Shown here piece after piece: positions 1-8,628 of a stretch of DNA of 64,000 nucleotides. Source of the DNA: Acidimicrobiaceae bacterium (GTDB lineage Bacteria; Actinomycetota; Acidimicrobiia; Acidimicrobiales; RAAP-2). Below the pieces are notes generated by a model. The model had not been told where the DNA came from and searched no databases. It saw only the letters and a list, made by a program, of their open reading frames with translations. Position 1 is the stretch's first letter. Each line of letters begins with the position of its first letter. The stretch spans positions 108,158-172,157 of the forward strand of contig PMLJ01000014.1 in assembly GCA_003158855.1 (NCBI GenBank), written 5' to 3'. The position numbers were made by a program, and so were the translations under genes.

Positions 1-1074
1 AAGGATGGGTGCCCCGTACTCGCCAGTGAGAACGAGCACGTCGTCGCCCCGCTGGGTTCTTCCGCTGGCGCCGCGCGGGGCCCGGTATCCCCACTCCGGG
101 GCTCCATCGACGGACTGGAAGAAGCCGGTCCCGAGCTTGTCCATGGACGCTCCACCGGTGAAGCTCTCGCAGAATGCGGCAACGAGGCCAATGCCGTTCT
201 CCGCCTGGTCGAGGCTCTCGAACTTGGTCGCCGGCGGAGGCGCAAGACCGGCTACCAGGTAGAATTCGTCGCTCGCGAACACCGAGACGTGTCCGAGTAC
301 CTCGAAGGTCAACCGCTGGAACCGCTCGGCCAACGCCACGACGTGCCGTGCCTCGTCGCTGTTGTGGGGGCGCATCGTCTCTTCGAGGGAGAAATCGCTC
401 ACCCCCACCGGAACGAGGGCCACGGTCGTGAGCTCGGGGTAAAGCGAAATCACGTCGTGCAGAGTTCGCTCGAGCTCCTCGCCGTCATTGACGCCGGGAC
501 ACACCACGACCTGCGCGTGCACTTCGATGCCCGCCCGCAGCAGCTCACGCAGCCAGCGCAAACTCGTCGCTCCCCTGGGGTTTCGAAGCATCTCAGCGCG
601 CAGCACGGGGTTGGTCGAGTGAATGGAGACGTAAAGGGGGGAAAGCCCCTCCTCGACCACGCGTTCGAGATCGAACTCCGTGAACCGCGTGAGGGTGGTG
701 TAGTTGCCGTAGAGGAACGAGAGGCGAAAATCGTCGTCCTTCACGTAGAGGGAACGTCGCATCCCCTTGGGCAGTTGGTAGATGAAGCAGAAGGAGCAGT
801 GGTTGTCGCAGGTGCGGATCCGGTCAAAGACCGCCGAGTCGATCGAGAGCCCGAGTGGCTGGCCGACTTCCTTGTGAATGACGACCTTCCTCGACAGCGC
901 CTCCTCGGCGCGCTGGACGAGCAACGTCACGAGATCGCCGTCAATCAGTTGCTGGTATTCGATGATGTCCGTGGGCTCGCGGCCGTTGACCGAGATGAGT
1001 TCGTCGCCGACCGCCAAATCGACCCCGGAGGCCGGAGAACCGCTAGATATTGAAGAAATTCGAGCACCCGACAC
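1..1074 (-). CDS. DUF512 radical-SAM / PDZ-like protein, C-terminus cut by window edge
   Basis: The frame runs from a GTG at 1072-1074 to the window edge without a stop (358 codons; the family is usually about 430-450 residues, so the last part is missing). The N-terminus is PDZ-like, with GVDLAVGDELISVNG near residues 16-30. A cysteine cluster CDNHCSFCFIYQLPKGMRRS follows, the radical-SAM-like iron-sulfur signature of DUF512 proteins, then DDDFRLSFLYGNYTTLTRF. The truncated end retains GDDVLVLTGEYGAPIL, typical of the family C-terminus. DUF512 proteins are thought to be Fe-S oxidoreductases related to NifB/MoaA; the substrate is unknown. The gene is divergent from ispH with only about 50 bases between starts, so the two promoters share that gap. 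Family assignment is strong; biochemical role unknown. Confidence 0.88.
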   Translation of the reverse strand, partial: MSGARISSISSGSPASGVDLAVGDELISVNGREPTDIIEYQQLIDGDLVTLLVQRAEEALSRKVVIHKEVGQPLGLSIDSAVFDRIRTCDNHCSFCFIYQLPKGMRRSLYVKDDDFRLSFLYGNYTTLTRFTEFDLERVVEEGLSPLYVSIHSTNPVLRAEMLRNPRGATSLRWLRELLRAGIEVHAQVVVCPGVNDGEELERTLHDVISLYPELTTVALVPVGVSDFSLEETMRPHNSDEARHVVALAERFQRLTFEVLGHVSVFASDEFYLVAGLAPPPATKFESLDQAENGIGLVAAFCESFTGGASMDKLGTGFFQSVDGAPEWGYRAPRGASGRTQRGDDVLVLTGEYGAPIL

Positions 1075-1124
1075 TTCACCAGCCTAGGCACTCAAACCTG
1101 AAATGGATAACTAGGCTCGGGTGG

Positions 1125-2162
1125 GTGAGCATTGACAGGGTCGTTCTGGCGGCTCCCCGAGGATTCTGCGCCGGCGTAGAAAAGGCGATCAAGGCGCTGG
1201 ACTGGATGACCCGCGTCTTTGAACCACCTGTGTTCTGTTACCACGAGATTGTCCACAACCAGTTCGTGGTCGACTACTTCAAGTCGCTCGGAGTCGTCTT
1301 CATTGACGATGTCGCCGACGTGCCATCGGGTGCCCCAGTGATGCTGAGCGCGCATGGATCGCCGCCCCAAGTCATCGAAACTGCCCGTCAATCAGGGGGA
1401 ATGGTCATCGACGCAGTGTGTCCGCTGGTCACCAAAGTGCACCACGAACTCAAGGTTCGCGCCCGCAAGGGCTACACGGTGCTCTACATAGGCCACGAGG
1501 GCCACGAGGAGGCGGTGGGAACAATGGCGGTGGCGCCCGAGTCGGTGCACCTCATTGAATCAACCGACGACATCGACCGCCTGGTAGGCAAAGAAGGCCC
1601 GTTCGCCCTCTTGAGCCAGACCACGTTGAGTTTTGACGAGTGGCAGCATCTCCGAGAGTACGCGGAGCAGAAGTTCCCCGACATCTGGATGCCGAACCGC
1701 AGCGATCTCTGCTTCGCCACCACCAACCGTCAGACCGCGCTTCGCGCCATCGCCGCCGAGGCCAGCGCCGTGATTGTCATAGGTTCGGCGAACTCCTCGA
1801 ACACCGTCGCCCTCACCAAGGTCGCCGAGGCCGTTGGCTGTCCGCGCGTCCTGCGGGTGAACGGCGCTTTTGAGTTACCCGACGACCTTTCGGGAACGGT
1901 GGCGGTGACCGCCGGGGCTTCGGCGCCGGAATCGCTGGTCAACGAGGTTCTTGAATCCCTCAATCCCGACAACGGAGTGCTGGTCGAGACGGTCACGGTG
2001 GAGGACGAGTACTTCCCTCCCCCTCCGGAGTTACGTGAGATGTTGAAGGCGCTGTCGGCCGTTCTCGATCTCGCGCTGGCGACCCCGATCGTCTCAACTT
2101 TCGATGGGCAGGCCGACCGGGAGTTCACCGCGGCCCAGGTTCTTTCGGCCGTCACGCGCTAG
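1125..2162 (+). CDS. ispH: 4-hydroxy-3-methylbut-2-enyl diphosphate reductase
   Basis: IspH is the last enzyme of the MEP isoprenoid pathway. It reduces HMBPP to IPP and DMAPP with a [4Fe-4S] cluster held by three cysteines. All three cysteine motifs are visible: APRGFCAGV near the N-terminus, IDAVCPLVTKVH in the middle, and SDLCFATTNRQ in the last third. SANSSNTVALT, a substrate-binding stretch, is also present. I chose GTG 1125 (MSIDRVVLAAPRGFCAG), which matches the usual family start; an upstream ATG at 1050 would add 25 unconserved residues. Predicted length is 345 residues, slightly longer than typical. It stands alone on the plus strand, divergent from the DUF512 gene. Confidence 0.96.
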   Translation: MSIDRVVLAAPRGFCAGVEKAIKALDWMTRVFEPPVFCYHEIVHNQFVVDYFKSLGVVFIDDVADVPSGAPVMLSAHGSPPQVIETARQSGGMVIDAVCPLVTKVHHELKVRARKGYTVLYIGHEGHEEAVGTMAVAPESVHLIESTDDIDRLVGKEGPFALLSQTTLSFDEWQHLREYAEQKFPDIWMPNRSDLCFATTNRQTALRAIAAEASAVIVIGSANSSNTVALTKVAEAVGCPRVLRVNGAFELPDDLSGTVAVTAGASAPESLVNEVLESLNPDNGVLVETVTVEDEYFPPPPELREMLKALSAVLDLALATPIVSTFDGQADREFTAAQVLSAVTR

Positions 2163-2200
2163 GGCGGGGAAATACCCCCTAATTGGCTATTATTTCTTTA

Positions 2201-2524
2201 GTGAAATCTTTCCCGAGCATGGACGTCTCCACGCGCGAGCAGTGGATGTCCATTGCCGAGGAAACGGTGAGGTCCTACGTTCGCCGCGAGGTTCGCTGCA
2301 CGGTGGCGTTTCACCAGGACTTCCAAGGCCGCTGCCACGACCGGCATCTGGGGATGGATCCCAACCCGCGCGACCAGCACATTGACGAACCCTGGTACGA
2401 GCTGGCTCGGAACTTCGCAGACACTTGGGATCAGAAGGCCTTCGATCCCGACTATCAATCCGAATCGCCCGGACACCTTGAGCCGATGGTTCATCGCGTG
2501 TTCGCACGAGCAAAGTCCCTGTAA
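2201..2524 (+). CDS. Hypothetical protein upstream of a glycosyltransferase
   Basis: A small soluble protein of about 107 residues rich in His, Asp and Arg (VAFHQDFQGRCHDRHLGMDPNPRDQHIDEPWYELARNFADTWD). I recognise no family. The start is uncertain: TTG 2183, GTG 2201 and ATG 2219 are all in frame. GTG 2201 is favoured because TATTAT at 2188-2193 sits seven bases before it, the spacing of a leaderless start; no Shine-Dalgarno sequence precedes any candidate. It ends eight bases before the next gene, so the two are probably cotranscribed. Confidence 0.6.
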   Translation: MKSFPSMDVSTREQWMSIAEETVRSYVRREVRCTVAFHQDFQGRCHDRHLGMDPNPRDQHIDEPWYELARNFADTWDQKAFDPDYQSESPGHLEPMVHRVFARAKSL

Positions 2525-2532
2525 GGAGAATC

Positions 2533-3333
2533 ATGGCCAAGGTAGATCTTGAAAAACGACGCAGTTCCAGGCTGCGCGCGTACGCAATCGAGCAAGCGCT
2601 CGCGAAGCTCGAGCTCGAGCGTCCCGGCTTCCAGCCCGAAGCGATCGTCGCGTCGATCTGCGCGTACGAAGAAGAAGGAAACATCGGCGGCGTCCTCGAG
2701 AAGATGCCGGCGTCGGTGGACGGAACCCCCTACACGACGCTCGTCGTCGTCGACGGTGGCGATGACCGCACCGCCGAGATCGCGCGTTCCTTCCCCGGCG
2801 TCATCGTCATTGAGTTCCCGGTCAACCTGGGCCACGGCGTCGCGCTGCAGGTGACGTATCGCTACTGCATCGATCACGGCGTGAAGTACGTAGTCACCCT
2901 CGACGCCGACGGTCAGAACGACCCGGCGGAGATCCCCCAGGTGCTGGCCCCCTTGCTCGCGGATAAGGCCGACTTCGTTGTCGCGAGCCGCCGGCTCGGT
3001 GTCGACAAGACCTCGGACAGGTTTCGAAAGACCGGCGTGTTCTTCTTTTCGTTCATCATGAACCGCATGACCGGCGCCAAGTTGACCGATACGTCGACCG
3101 GCTACCGGGCGTTGCGCGTCACCATGTTGGCCGACGTCATTGACCGCCTCACCCAAGAGCAGTACCAGACTGCCGAGCTGCTCATCACCTGCCTGAAGCG
3201 CGGATGGCGCGCCGGCGAGGTTCCTACCGTTTGGCACCCTCGATTCTCCGGGACCACCAAGAAGGGAAAGAACTTCCTCTTCGGCTTCCGCTACACCAAG
3301 GTGGTCTTCGGAACTTGGTGGCGCGAGCGCTAG
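2533..3333 (+). CDS. Family 2 glycosyltransferase (dolichyl-phosphate sugar synthase-like)
   Basis: The GT-A fold signature is clear. IVASICAYEEEGNIGGVL starts the nucleotide-binding part near residue 38, followed by VVVDGGDDRTAEIA, NLGHGVALQVTYRY and the DXD-type TLDADGQNDP near residue 124. The late motif DTSTGYRALR matches polyprenyl-phosphate mannosyl/glucosyltransferase-type enzymes. No membrane helix is apparent, so it probably acts at the inner face of the membrane, moving a sugar from a nucleotide donor to a lipid carrier or glycan; the acceptor cannot be read from sequence. AAGGAG at 2523-2528 precedes ATG 2533 at ideal distance. It ends exactly where the convergent acyltransferase gene begins. 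Confidence 0.88.
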   Translation: MAKVDLEKRRSSRLRAYAIEQALAKLELERPGFQPEAIVASICAYEEEGNIGGVLEKMPASVDGTPYTTLVVVDGGDDRTAEIARSFPGVIVIEFPVNLGHGVALQVTYRYCIDHGVKYVVTLDADGQNDPAEIPQVLAPLLADKADFVVASRRLGVDKTSDRFRKTGVFFFSFIMNRMTGAKLTDTSTGYRALRVTMLADVIDRLTQEQYQTAELLITCLKRGWRAGEVPTVWHPRFSGTTKKGKNFLFGFRYTKVVFGTWWRER

Positions 3334-3993
3334 TCAGCCCTGCAGGCTTTGGTGGTACGCGCGCTCCAATTCGACTCGGAGCGCTTCGCTCTTCGAGCTG
3401 ATCGCCGAGCGCGATACCCGACCATCGGACACCGGGGGAAGGATCGGCTTTCCAATGACGATGCGGATCTTCGCCGGCCGCGGTAGCTTCGCGCCGAGCG
3501 GCATGGCCTTGTCGCTACCGCCGATGCCGACAGGCACCACGGTCGCGCCGGTGCGTGCGGCGACGAACATCGCGCCGTCGTGCAGCGTGTGCACGGAGCG
3601 GCCCTCCTTGCGGGTGCCCTCCGGAAAGAGCACCAGGGCGTGACCTTGGCGCAGCACCTCCTCGGCGGAGCTCATGGACTCGCGGTCGGCCGAGCCCCGC
3701 TTCACCGGGAAGGCACCCAGGTGAGTCACCAGGGTGCCGAGAAGCGGCACCCGAAAGATCGACTCCTTGGCCATGAAGAAGACCTTGCGCCGTGACATGA
3801 ACAGCGTGAACGCGAAGTCCACGTTCGAGCGGTGGATGGGCGCGATGAGCACCGGTCCCTCCAAGGGAATGTTCTCGCGACCTTTGACGGTCGGACGAAA
3901 CAGGACCTGCGCGATTCCGATGATGAGCGAAGCCACCACGCGGTACGTGAAGGTCTTCTTGGGGTTCAGCTCGAGGTGATGTTCTTCAGGCAC
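3334..3993 (-). CDS. PlsC-family 1-acylglycerol-3-phosphate O-acyltransferase
   Basis: A lysophospholipid acyltransferase of 219 residues. The catalytic HX4D motif is HRSNVD near residue 53, and the glycerophosphate-binding block is FPEGTR near residue 123. VVPVGIGGSD follows as in the family. One N-terminal hydrophobic segment (VVASLIIGIAQVLF) suggests membrane attachment. Likely reaction: acylation of lysophosphatidic acid in phospholipid synthesis. The gene start overlaps the end of cmk by 28 bases, so it is the last gene of the leftward scpA-to-plsC operon, an order seen in many actinobacteria. Confidence 0.9.
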   Translation of the reverse strand: MPEEHHLELNPKKTFTYRVVASLIIGIAQVLFRPTVKGRENIPLEGPVLIAPIHRSNVDFAFTLFMSRRKVFFMAKESIFRVPLLGTLVTHLGAFPVKRGSADRESMSSAEEVLRQGHALVLFPEGTRKEGRSVHTLHDGAMFVAARTGATVVPVGIGGSDKAMPLGAKLPRPAKIRIVIGKPILPPVSDGRVSRSAISSKSEALRVELERAYHQSLQG

Positions 3994-4595
3994 TGAATGA
4001 TCTCTCCCACGACGTCTTCAACACTTCGACCTGTCGTGTCTAGCACGAGCGCGTCGTCGGCTTGGCGAAGCGGGGACGTTTCCCTGGTGGAATCGGCCTG
4101 GTCCCGACGCGCGACCGATTCGCCGCCCTCTTCGCCGCGCCGCCTCGAACGCTCTTCGAGCGAAGCCGTGAGGTACACCTTCAAAGTGGCGTTCGGAAAG
4201 ACGACTGTCGTGATGTCGCGGCCCTCGACGACCGTTCCCCGCGGTTGCTCCCTGGCCATCTCGCGCTGGCGCGCCACCATGGACTCGCGGACCTGGGGGT
4301 TCGCCGCCACCACTGACACCGCGATGTTGATTGGCTCGCTCCGTATCTCTTCTTCCACGTCTCGACCGTTCACGCACACCCTGGGCGTGGTCGAGATCGT
4401 CGCACTTCTCGCCAGGTCGCCGACCGCGTCCTGGTCGTTGATGTCGATGCCACGAAGGACCGCCTCACACGTCACCGCTCGGTACATCGCCCCGGTATCG
4501 AGGAACGACCAGCCGAGTGAGTCAGCCACGGCCCGCGCCACGGTGGACTTCCCCGACCCCGCGGGACCGTCGATCGCAATGATCTCGTGGCTCAT
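3966..4595 (-). CDS. cmk: Cytidylate kinase
   Basis: A P-loop nucleoside monophosphate kinase that phosphorylates CMP and dCMP. Walker A is GPAGSGKSTVARAVA at residues 8-22. FLDTGAMYRAVT follows as in all Cmk proteins, then EGRDITTVVFPNA and the lid region RSRRRGEEGG. Length (209 residues) is slightly short of the usual 215-230. It overlaps aroA by four bases (ATGA), so the two are translationally coupled. Confidence 0.97.
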   Translation of the reverse strand: MSHEIIAIDGPAGSGKSTVARAVADSLGWSFLDTGAMYRAVTCEAVLRGIDINDQDAVGDLARSATISTTPRVCVNGRDVEEEIRSEPINIAVSVVAANPQVRESMVARQREMAREQPRGTVVEGRDITTVVFPNATLKVYLTASLEERSRRRGEEGGESVARRDQADSTRETSPLRQADDALVLDTTGRSVEDVVGEIIQCLKNITSS

Positions 4596-5875
4596 TGCAA
4601 CGAGTCCAGATCGTGGAAGAACTGCGGGTAACTCGATGCGACTGTCTCGGCGCCGACGATCGTGCAGCCCCTGCCCGCCGCACCGGCCACCGCCGCCGAC
4701 ATGACGAGCCGGTGGTCGAGCGCGGCGTCAATCTCGAAGCCGACGAACGCCGACGAACTTCCGAGACCTTCGACGAAGAAATCGTCTCCCTCGCTCCACA
4801 CCCGGCAACCCAACGAACGCGCGAGGGACATTGACCCTTCGAAGCGGTCCGACTCCTTCAGACGAAGTTCGCCCATTCCTCGAAACGCGCTGACTCCCTT
4901 CGCGGCTGCGGCGGCGACCGTCAGGACGGGAACCTCGTCGACGGAGGGAATCTCGTGGGCGTGGATCTCGGTGGCGGCGAGCTCTGAACTCGAGCTCACC
5001 AGCGAGCTGTAGTGGCCTCTCGCCTCACGCGTCAGCGTGGCGCCCATTCTCTGGAGAACGGCGACGAAGCCACTTCGTTCGACCGAACTGTCCACGTTGA
5101 GGATCTCGATGTGGGCGTCGGGGTGGACGGCCCCAAGGACGCAGAAGAACGCCGCCTGGGACGGATCACCGGGTATCTGCCACGACGCGGTCGTTGGCCG
5201 TCCCGGCTTCAGGGTCACGACGCGCCCAAGACCCTCGTCACGGCTCTCGACGTCGACTCCCGCCTCGACGAACATGTCCTCTGTCGCTGTCCGCGTTCGA
5301 ATATCCTCGCGCACCGTCGTCTCGCCCCGGGCGCCCAATCCGGCGAACAGGATGGCGGACTTCACCTGTGCGCTGGCCGTGGGCACGTGGTAGTCGATCC
5401 CCTTGAGTGATCGGCTGCCCGTGATGGTGAGGGGCGCGTTGACGCGCTCCCCGATCCCGCGCACGACGGATCCCATCAGTCCGAGTGGCGTCGCCACGCG
5501 GTCCATTGGTCTCTTCGAGAGTGACGGATCGCCAATGAGATGGTGCGTACCCTCCACCGCGCTTACGAGCCCGCAGAGGAGGCGCATCGTCGTGCCGGAG
5601 TTCCCGCAGTCGAGCATCTCGTCGGTGGCGCGAAGACCGCCCTCGGGACCGCGCACGTGCATCACATCTTCGACCTCAACGACGGATGCGCCCAGTTGGC
5701 CCATGATGATGCCCGTCGAGCGAACGTCGTGGCCCTGCGAGAGACCTTCGATGGTGCTCGAACCGCTCGCCAGAGAACTGATCATGAGCGCCCGGTGCGA
5801 GGCGCTCTTGTCGCCCGGTACGCGGAGCTGGCCGCGCAGGCGCACCGAGGGTTCAACGACCACTGCTTGGGTCAT
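4592..5875 (-). CDS. aroA: 3-phosphoshikimate 1-carboxyvinyltransferase (EPSP synthase)
   Basis: Shikimate-pathway enzyme joining phosphoenolpyruvate to shikimate-3-phosphate. Diagnostic blocks are in order: GDKSASHRALMISSLA near residue 22, DCGNSGTTMRLLCGL near residue 90, LRLKESDRFEG near residue 340 and DHRLVMSAAVAG near residue 385. Length 427 is standard. It overlaps tyrA by four bases and cmk by four, forming a coupled chain. GNSGTTMRL is the conserved loop also contacted by glyphosate; no unusual substitution stands out by eye. Confidence 0.97.
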   Translation of the reverse strand: MTQAVVVEPSVRLRGQLRVPGDKSASHRALMISSLASGSSTIEGLSQGHDVRSTGIIMGQLGASVVEVEDVMHVRGPEGGLRATDEMLDCGNSGTTMRLLCGLVSAVEGTHHLIGDPSLSKRPMDRVATPLGLMGSVVRGIGERVNAPLTITGSRSLKGIDYHVPTASAQVKSAILFAGLGARGETTVREDIRTRTATEDMFVEAGVDVESRDEGLGRVVTLKPGRPTTASWQIPGDPSQAAFFCVLGAVHPDAHIEILNVDSSVERSGFVAVLQRMGATLTREARGHYSSLVSSSSELAATEIHAHEIPSVDEVPVLTVAAAAAKGVSAFRGMGELRLKESDRFEGSMSLARSLGCRVWSEGDDFFVEGLGSSSAFVGFEIDAALDHRLVMSAAVAGAAGRGCTIVGAETVASSYPQFFHDLDSLQ

Positions 5876-6948
5876 TTCTCCCGCGCCACTTTGAAGTCGA
5901 GCCCGACGAGTGCGTCGCTCAACGTCTCCGCCTGCTGGGCATCCACGGCGAGCAGGAGCGTGCCGCCTATCCCCTCGATCCCGTGGGCGATCTCGATGTC
6001 GTAGATGTTGATCAAGAGCTCGGACGCCGCCTTCGTGACGGTCGCCAGGGAGCCGGGTTGGTCCGAAATCACAACGCGGATGTACGACAGATTCTCAGAG
6101 CTCAATCCCCGACCGGGCAGGTGGCGGCGAGCTTCCGAGGCCGTCTTCAGGCTCCGCTCGACCACCGAGCGCTGGTTGTGCGCGAGGGCCTCGCGAAGCT
6201 CGAGCAGGCGTGCTTCCAGCGCCTCGAGCGTGCGGGTGATCGCCACGTGGTTCTCAAAGAGGACGTCGGGCCAAATGGTCGGATCGCCGGCGGCGATGCG
6301 GGTCATGTCGCGAAAACCGCCCGCCGCCAACTGCAGCAGCACCGCGTCCTGCTCGGCGGCTTCTGCGGCTTCGTTCATCAAGGCCCCGGCGAGCAGGTGC
6401 GGAACGTGGCTCGCCAGTGCCACGAGCCGGTCGTGGTCCTCCGCGCTCACGGCGACGACGTTCGCCCCTATTTCGCGAAGTATGCCGTGCAGCGTGCTGT
6501 AGACGACTGGCTGTGTGGCGTCCGTGGGCGTGAGCACCCAGTTGCAGCCCTGGAAAAGGTCGGCCCTGGCGCCCTTAAGACCGCGTAGCTCCGAACCGGC
6601 CATCGGGTGTCCTCCGAGAAAGCGCGGATCGCGCACCTCGGCGACGATCGCGCTCTTCACCCCTGCAACGTCGGTGACGATCAGTCCTGGATTGGAGACC
6701 GACCGGAGGGTCCGGTTGACCAGCTCCGCGACCGACCCAGCGGGGGTCGCGACGACGACCAGTGCATGCTCGTCGGAGAACTCGCGATCAACGATGATGC
6801 CCAAGTCGAGCGCCGCTTCGACGGTCTCCTCAACGAGGTCGTCGCCGGTCACCGTCCAGCCCGACGAGCCGAGCGCCAACGCCACCGAGGCGCCGATGAG
6901 GCCGAGGCCCACGACGTGGGCGCGTCGGCTACCCGGGGAGGTCATCAC
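5872..6948 (-). CDS. tyrA: Prephenate dehydrogenase with C-terminal ACT domain
   Basis: Rossmann NAD(P)-binding motif GLGLIGASVALALG lies at residues 14-27, then VVATPAGSVAELV and TDVAGVKSAIV. The catalytic stretch FLGGHPMAGSELRGLKGA contains the conserved histidine of the family. The last ~75 residues form an ACT domain (YIRVVISDQPGSLATVTKAA), which commonly senses aromatic amino acids, so tyrosine feedback is likely. It makes 4-hydroxyphenylpyruvate from prephenate. The start overlaps aroH by 20 bases, so chorismate mutase and dehydrogenase are made in sequence from one message. Confidence 0.94.
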   Translation of the reverse strand: MMTSPGSRRAHVVGLGLIGASVALALGSSGWTVTGDDLVEETVEAALDLGIIVDREFSDEHALVVVATPAGSVAELVNRTLRSVSNPGLIVTDVAGVKSAIVAEVRDPRFLGGHPMAGSELRGLKGARADLFQGCNWVLTPTDATQPVVYSTLHGILREIGANVVAVSAEDHDRLVALASHVPHLLAGALMNEAAEAAEQDAVLLQLAAGGFRDMTRIAAGDPTIWPDVLFENHVAITRTLEALEARLLELREALAHNQRSVVERSLKTASEARRHLPGRGLSSENLSYIRVVISDQPGSLATVTKAASELLINIYDIEIAHGIEGIGGTLLLAVDAQQAETLSDALVGLDFKVAREK

Positions 6949-7300
6949 GGAGCGACTGCGCGTTGCGCAGGTAGACGTGGCGGATCTCGGTTCGAGCGCG
7001 CAGTGTGTAGACGTGCATCAGCACCCTCACGCAAAGGGCCATCGACCCGGGAACGGCGATTTCACTCGCGCAGATGAGCGGAACGTCGCCGAAACCGACC
7101 CCGCGCGCCGCGGTCGCCGGAAACGCCGACGTAAGGTCGGTGGACGTGGTGAAGATCACGCTCACGATGTCGTCGTGAGCAAGATCGTTGCGCGCCATCA
7201 TTGCGAGTAGCAGTTCTTGGGTGGCTGAGGTGATCTCGTCTGGAGTGTCCGAAGCGCACGTGGTCGCTCCGCGAAGACCGCGTAGAAGTGGCAAAGTCAT
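6929..7300 (-). CDS. aroH: Monofunctional chorismate mutase, AroH type
   Basis: A 123-residue protein of the trimeric Bacillus AroH fold, distinct from the AroQ helical type. Signature blocks are RGLRGATTCASDTPDEI at the N-terminus, FTTSTDLTSAFPATAAR in the middle and MALCVRVLMHVYT near residue 87. The arginine after LRG and the one in CVRVLMH are active-site positions in the family. It converts chorismate to prephenate, the substrate of the adjacent TyrA. It overlaps rluB by four bases and tyrA by 20. Confidence 0.93.
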   Translation of the reverse strand: MTLPLLRGLRGATTCASDTPDEITSATQELLLAMMARNDLAHDDIVSVIFTTSTDLTSAFPATAARGVGFGDVPLICASEIAVPGSMALCVRVLMHVYTLRARTEIRHVYLRNAQSLRDDLPG

Positions 7301-8037
7301 GAGGGCATCGTAGATGCGATTTCATCGGTCATCCCGACGGCCTCCATCAAACGGCGTACTTCACTCAGTGACAGCTGGCGTGAGGAGCCCGGACTCAAGG
7401 TCGCGTCTTGGATGGGACCAATGCGGGTTCGAACCAATCGCGTGACGTCGTGGCCTACGGCCGAGCACATTCTTCGCACCTGGCGGTTGCGCCCCTCATG
7501 GATGACAATTCGCAGCAATCCTTCACTCACGCGGCTCACCTGGGCCGGACTCGTTATCCCGTCCTCCAGTTCGACGCCCTCGCGCAGGCGCCGAATCGCC
7601 CCAGGCGAAGGATCCCCCTCAACTCGCGCAAGGTACTCCTTCGCGATCCCCGAGCTCGGATGGGTCAACAGGTGCGCCAGTCGTCCGTCGTTCGTCAGGA
7701 TCAGGAGGCCCTCGGTGTTCATGTCCAGACGGCCCACCGGAAAGATCCGGACCGCGGACTCGACGAGGTCGAGGACCGTGGTGCGTCCTTGGGGGTCCGA
7801 GGCGGTCGTCACGACCCCGTCGGGCTTGTTGAGAAGGTAGTAGACCATGTTCTGCGCGGTGGGGGCCAGGGCGCCGTCGACGCAAATCACCTGCGTGTCG
7901 GGATGCACCCGGTTGCCGAGCTGGGCGACGCGCCCGTCGATCGTCACCCGGCCTTCGCTGATCAGTATCTCGCACGCTCGGCGCGAGCCAAATCCCGCCC
8001 GGGCCAAGGTCTTTTGAAGTCGCTCACCCTCGTCCAA
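7297..8037 (-). CDS. rluB: RluB/RsuA-family 16S/23S pseudouridine synthase
   Basis: The N-terminal S4 RNA-binding domain spans about residues 5-60 (LQKTLARAGFGSRRACEILISEGRVTIDGR). The catalytic domain carries GRLDMNTEGLLILTNDG, with the aspartate that attacks the uridine, and IHEGRNRQVRRMCSAVGH at the C-terminal side. The family usually modifies helix 80/89 of 23S rRNA (RluB) or 16S rRNA (RsuA); position next to scpB is the classic actinobacterial RluB context. Length 246. Target residue is inferred from family, not shown. Confidence 0.92.
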   Translation of the reverse strand: MDEGERLQKTLARAGFGSRRACEILISEGRVTIDGRVAQLGNRVHPDTQVICVDGALAPTAQNMVYYLLNKPDGVVTTASDPQGRTTVLDLVESAVRIFPVGRLDMNTEGLLILTNDGRLAHLLTHPSSGIAKEYLARVEGDPSPGAIRRLREGVELEDGITSPAQVSRVSEGLLRIVIHEGRNRQVRRMCSAVGHDVTRLVRTRIGPIQDATLSPGSSRQLSLSEVRRLMEAVGMTDEIASTMPS

Positions 8038-8628
8038 CTACGCGCCCTCAGAAATATCAACGGCGTCTTGGAACATCTCATCGACGATCGCGTGCGCTGT
8101 CTCCACCGGAGGCATGAACTCTTCGATCGGGGGGAGGTCGCTCAGGGACGCCAGTCCCATGCGGTCAAGGAACAGCTCGGTCGTTCCGTAGAGGATCGGC
8201 TGGCCCGGGCCGGCCGCGCGACCCTTCTCTTCGATGTAGCCGCGCTGCTCAAGCAGGCGGGCCACGCCATCGACGTTCACTCCTCGAAGGGCCGTGATCT
8301 GGGTGCGCGAGATGGGCTGGCGATACGCGACGATGGCGAGCGTCTCGAGGGCGGCCGAGCTGAGCCGGTGCGACACGTCACGATTGGCGAACTTCGTCAC
8401 CCACTCGGCGACGTCGGGCGACGATTGCATGACCCAGCCGCTCGCCAGCTCCGCGATCTGGAAGCCCCGGCGCTGTTCGACGAACTCCGTGCGCAGGGCC
8501 CGCAGAGTCTCGAGCACGAGTTCGGCGTCCGCGTCGACGACGTCCGCCAGCTCTTCGGTGGATATTGGCTCGAGGGCCACGGTGAGCATTGCTTCAAGCT
8601 TCTGCTCCAACGAGAACTCATCCCTCAT
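8038..8628 (-). CDS. scpB: Segregation and condensation protein B
   Basis: A winged-helix kleisin-associated protein that binds SMC-ScpA. Recognisable stretches are EAMLTVALEPISTEELADVV at the N-terminus, ALETLAIVAYRQPISRTQI in the middle and LYGTTELFLDRMGL toward the end. I start at ATG 8626-8628 (MRDEFSLEQKLEAML) because AAGGTGG lies just upstream at good distance. That overlaps the scpA stop by 11 bases, so translation is coupled to ScpA. A longer frame from 8694 would add 22 residues without family similarity. About 196 residues. Confidence 0.94.
   Translation of the reverse strand: MRDEFSLEQKLEAMLTVALEPISTEELADVVDADAELVLETLRALRTEFVEQRRGFQIAELASGWVMQSSPDVAEWVTKFANRDVSHRLSSAALETLAIVAYRQPISRTQITALRGVNVDGVARLLEQRGYIEEKGRAAGPGQPILYGTTELFLDRMGLASLSDLPPIEEFMPPVETAHAIVDEMFQDAVDISEGA

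Noticed and set aside
289-1053. 254-codon plus-strand frame
   Set aside because: Antisense shadow of the DUF512 radical-SAM gene; low-complexity His/Asp/Val protein with no family likeness.
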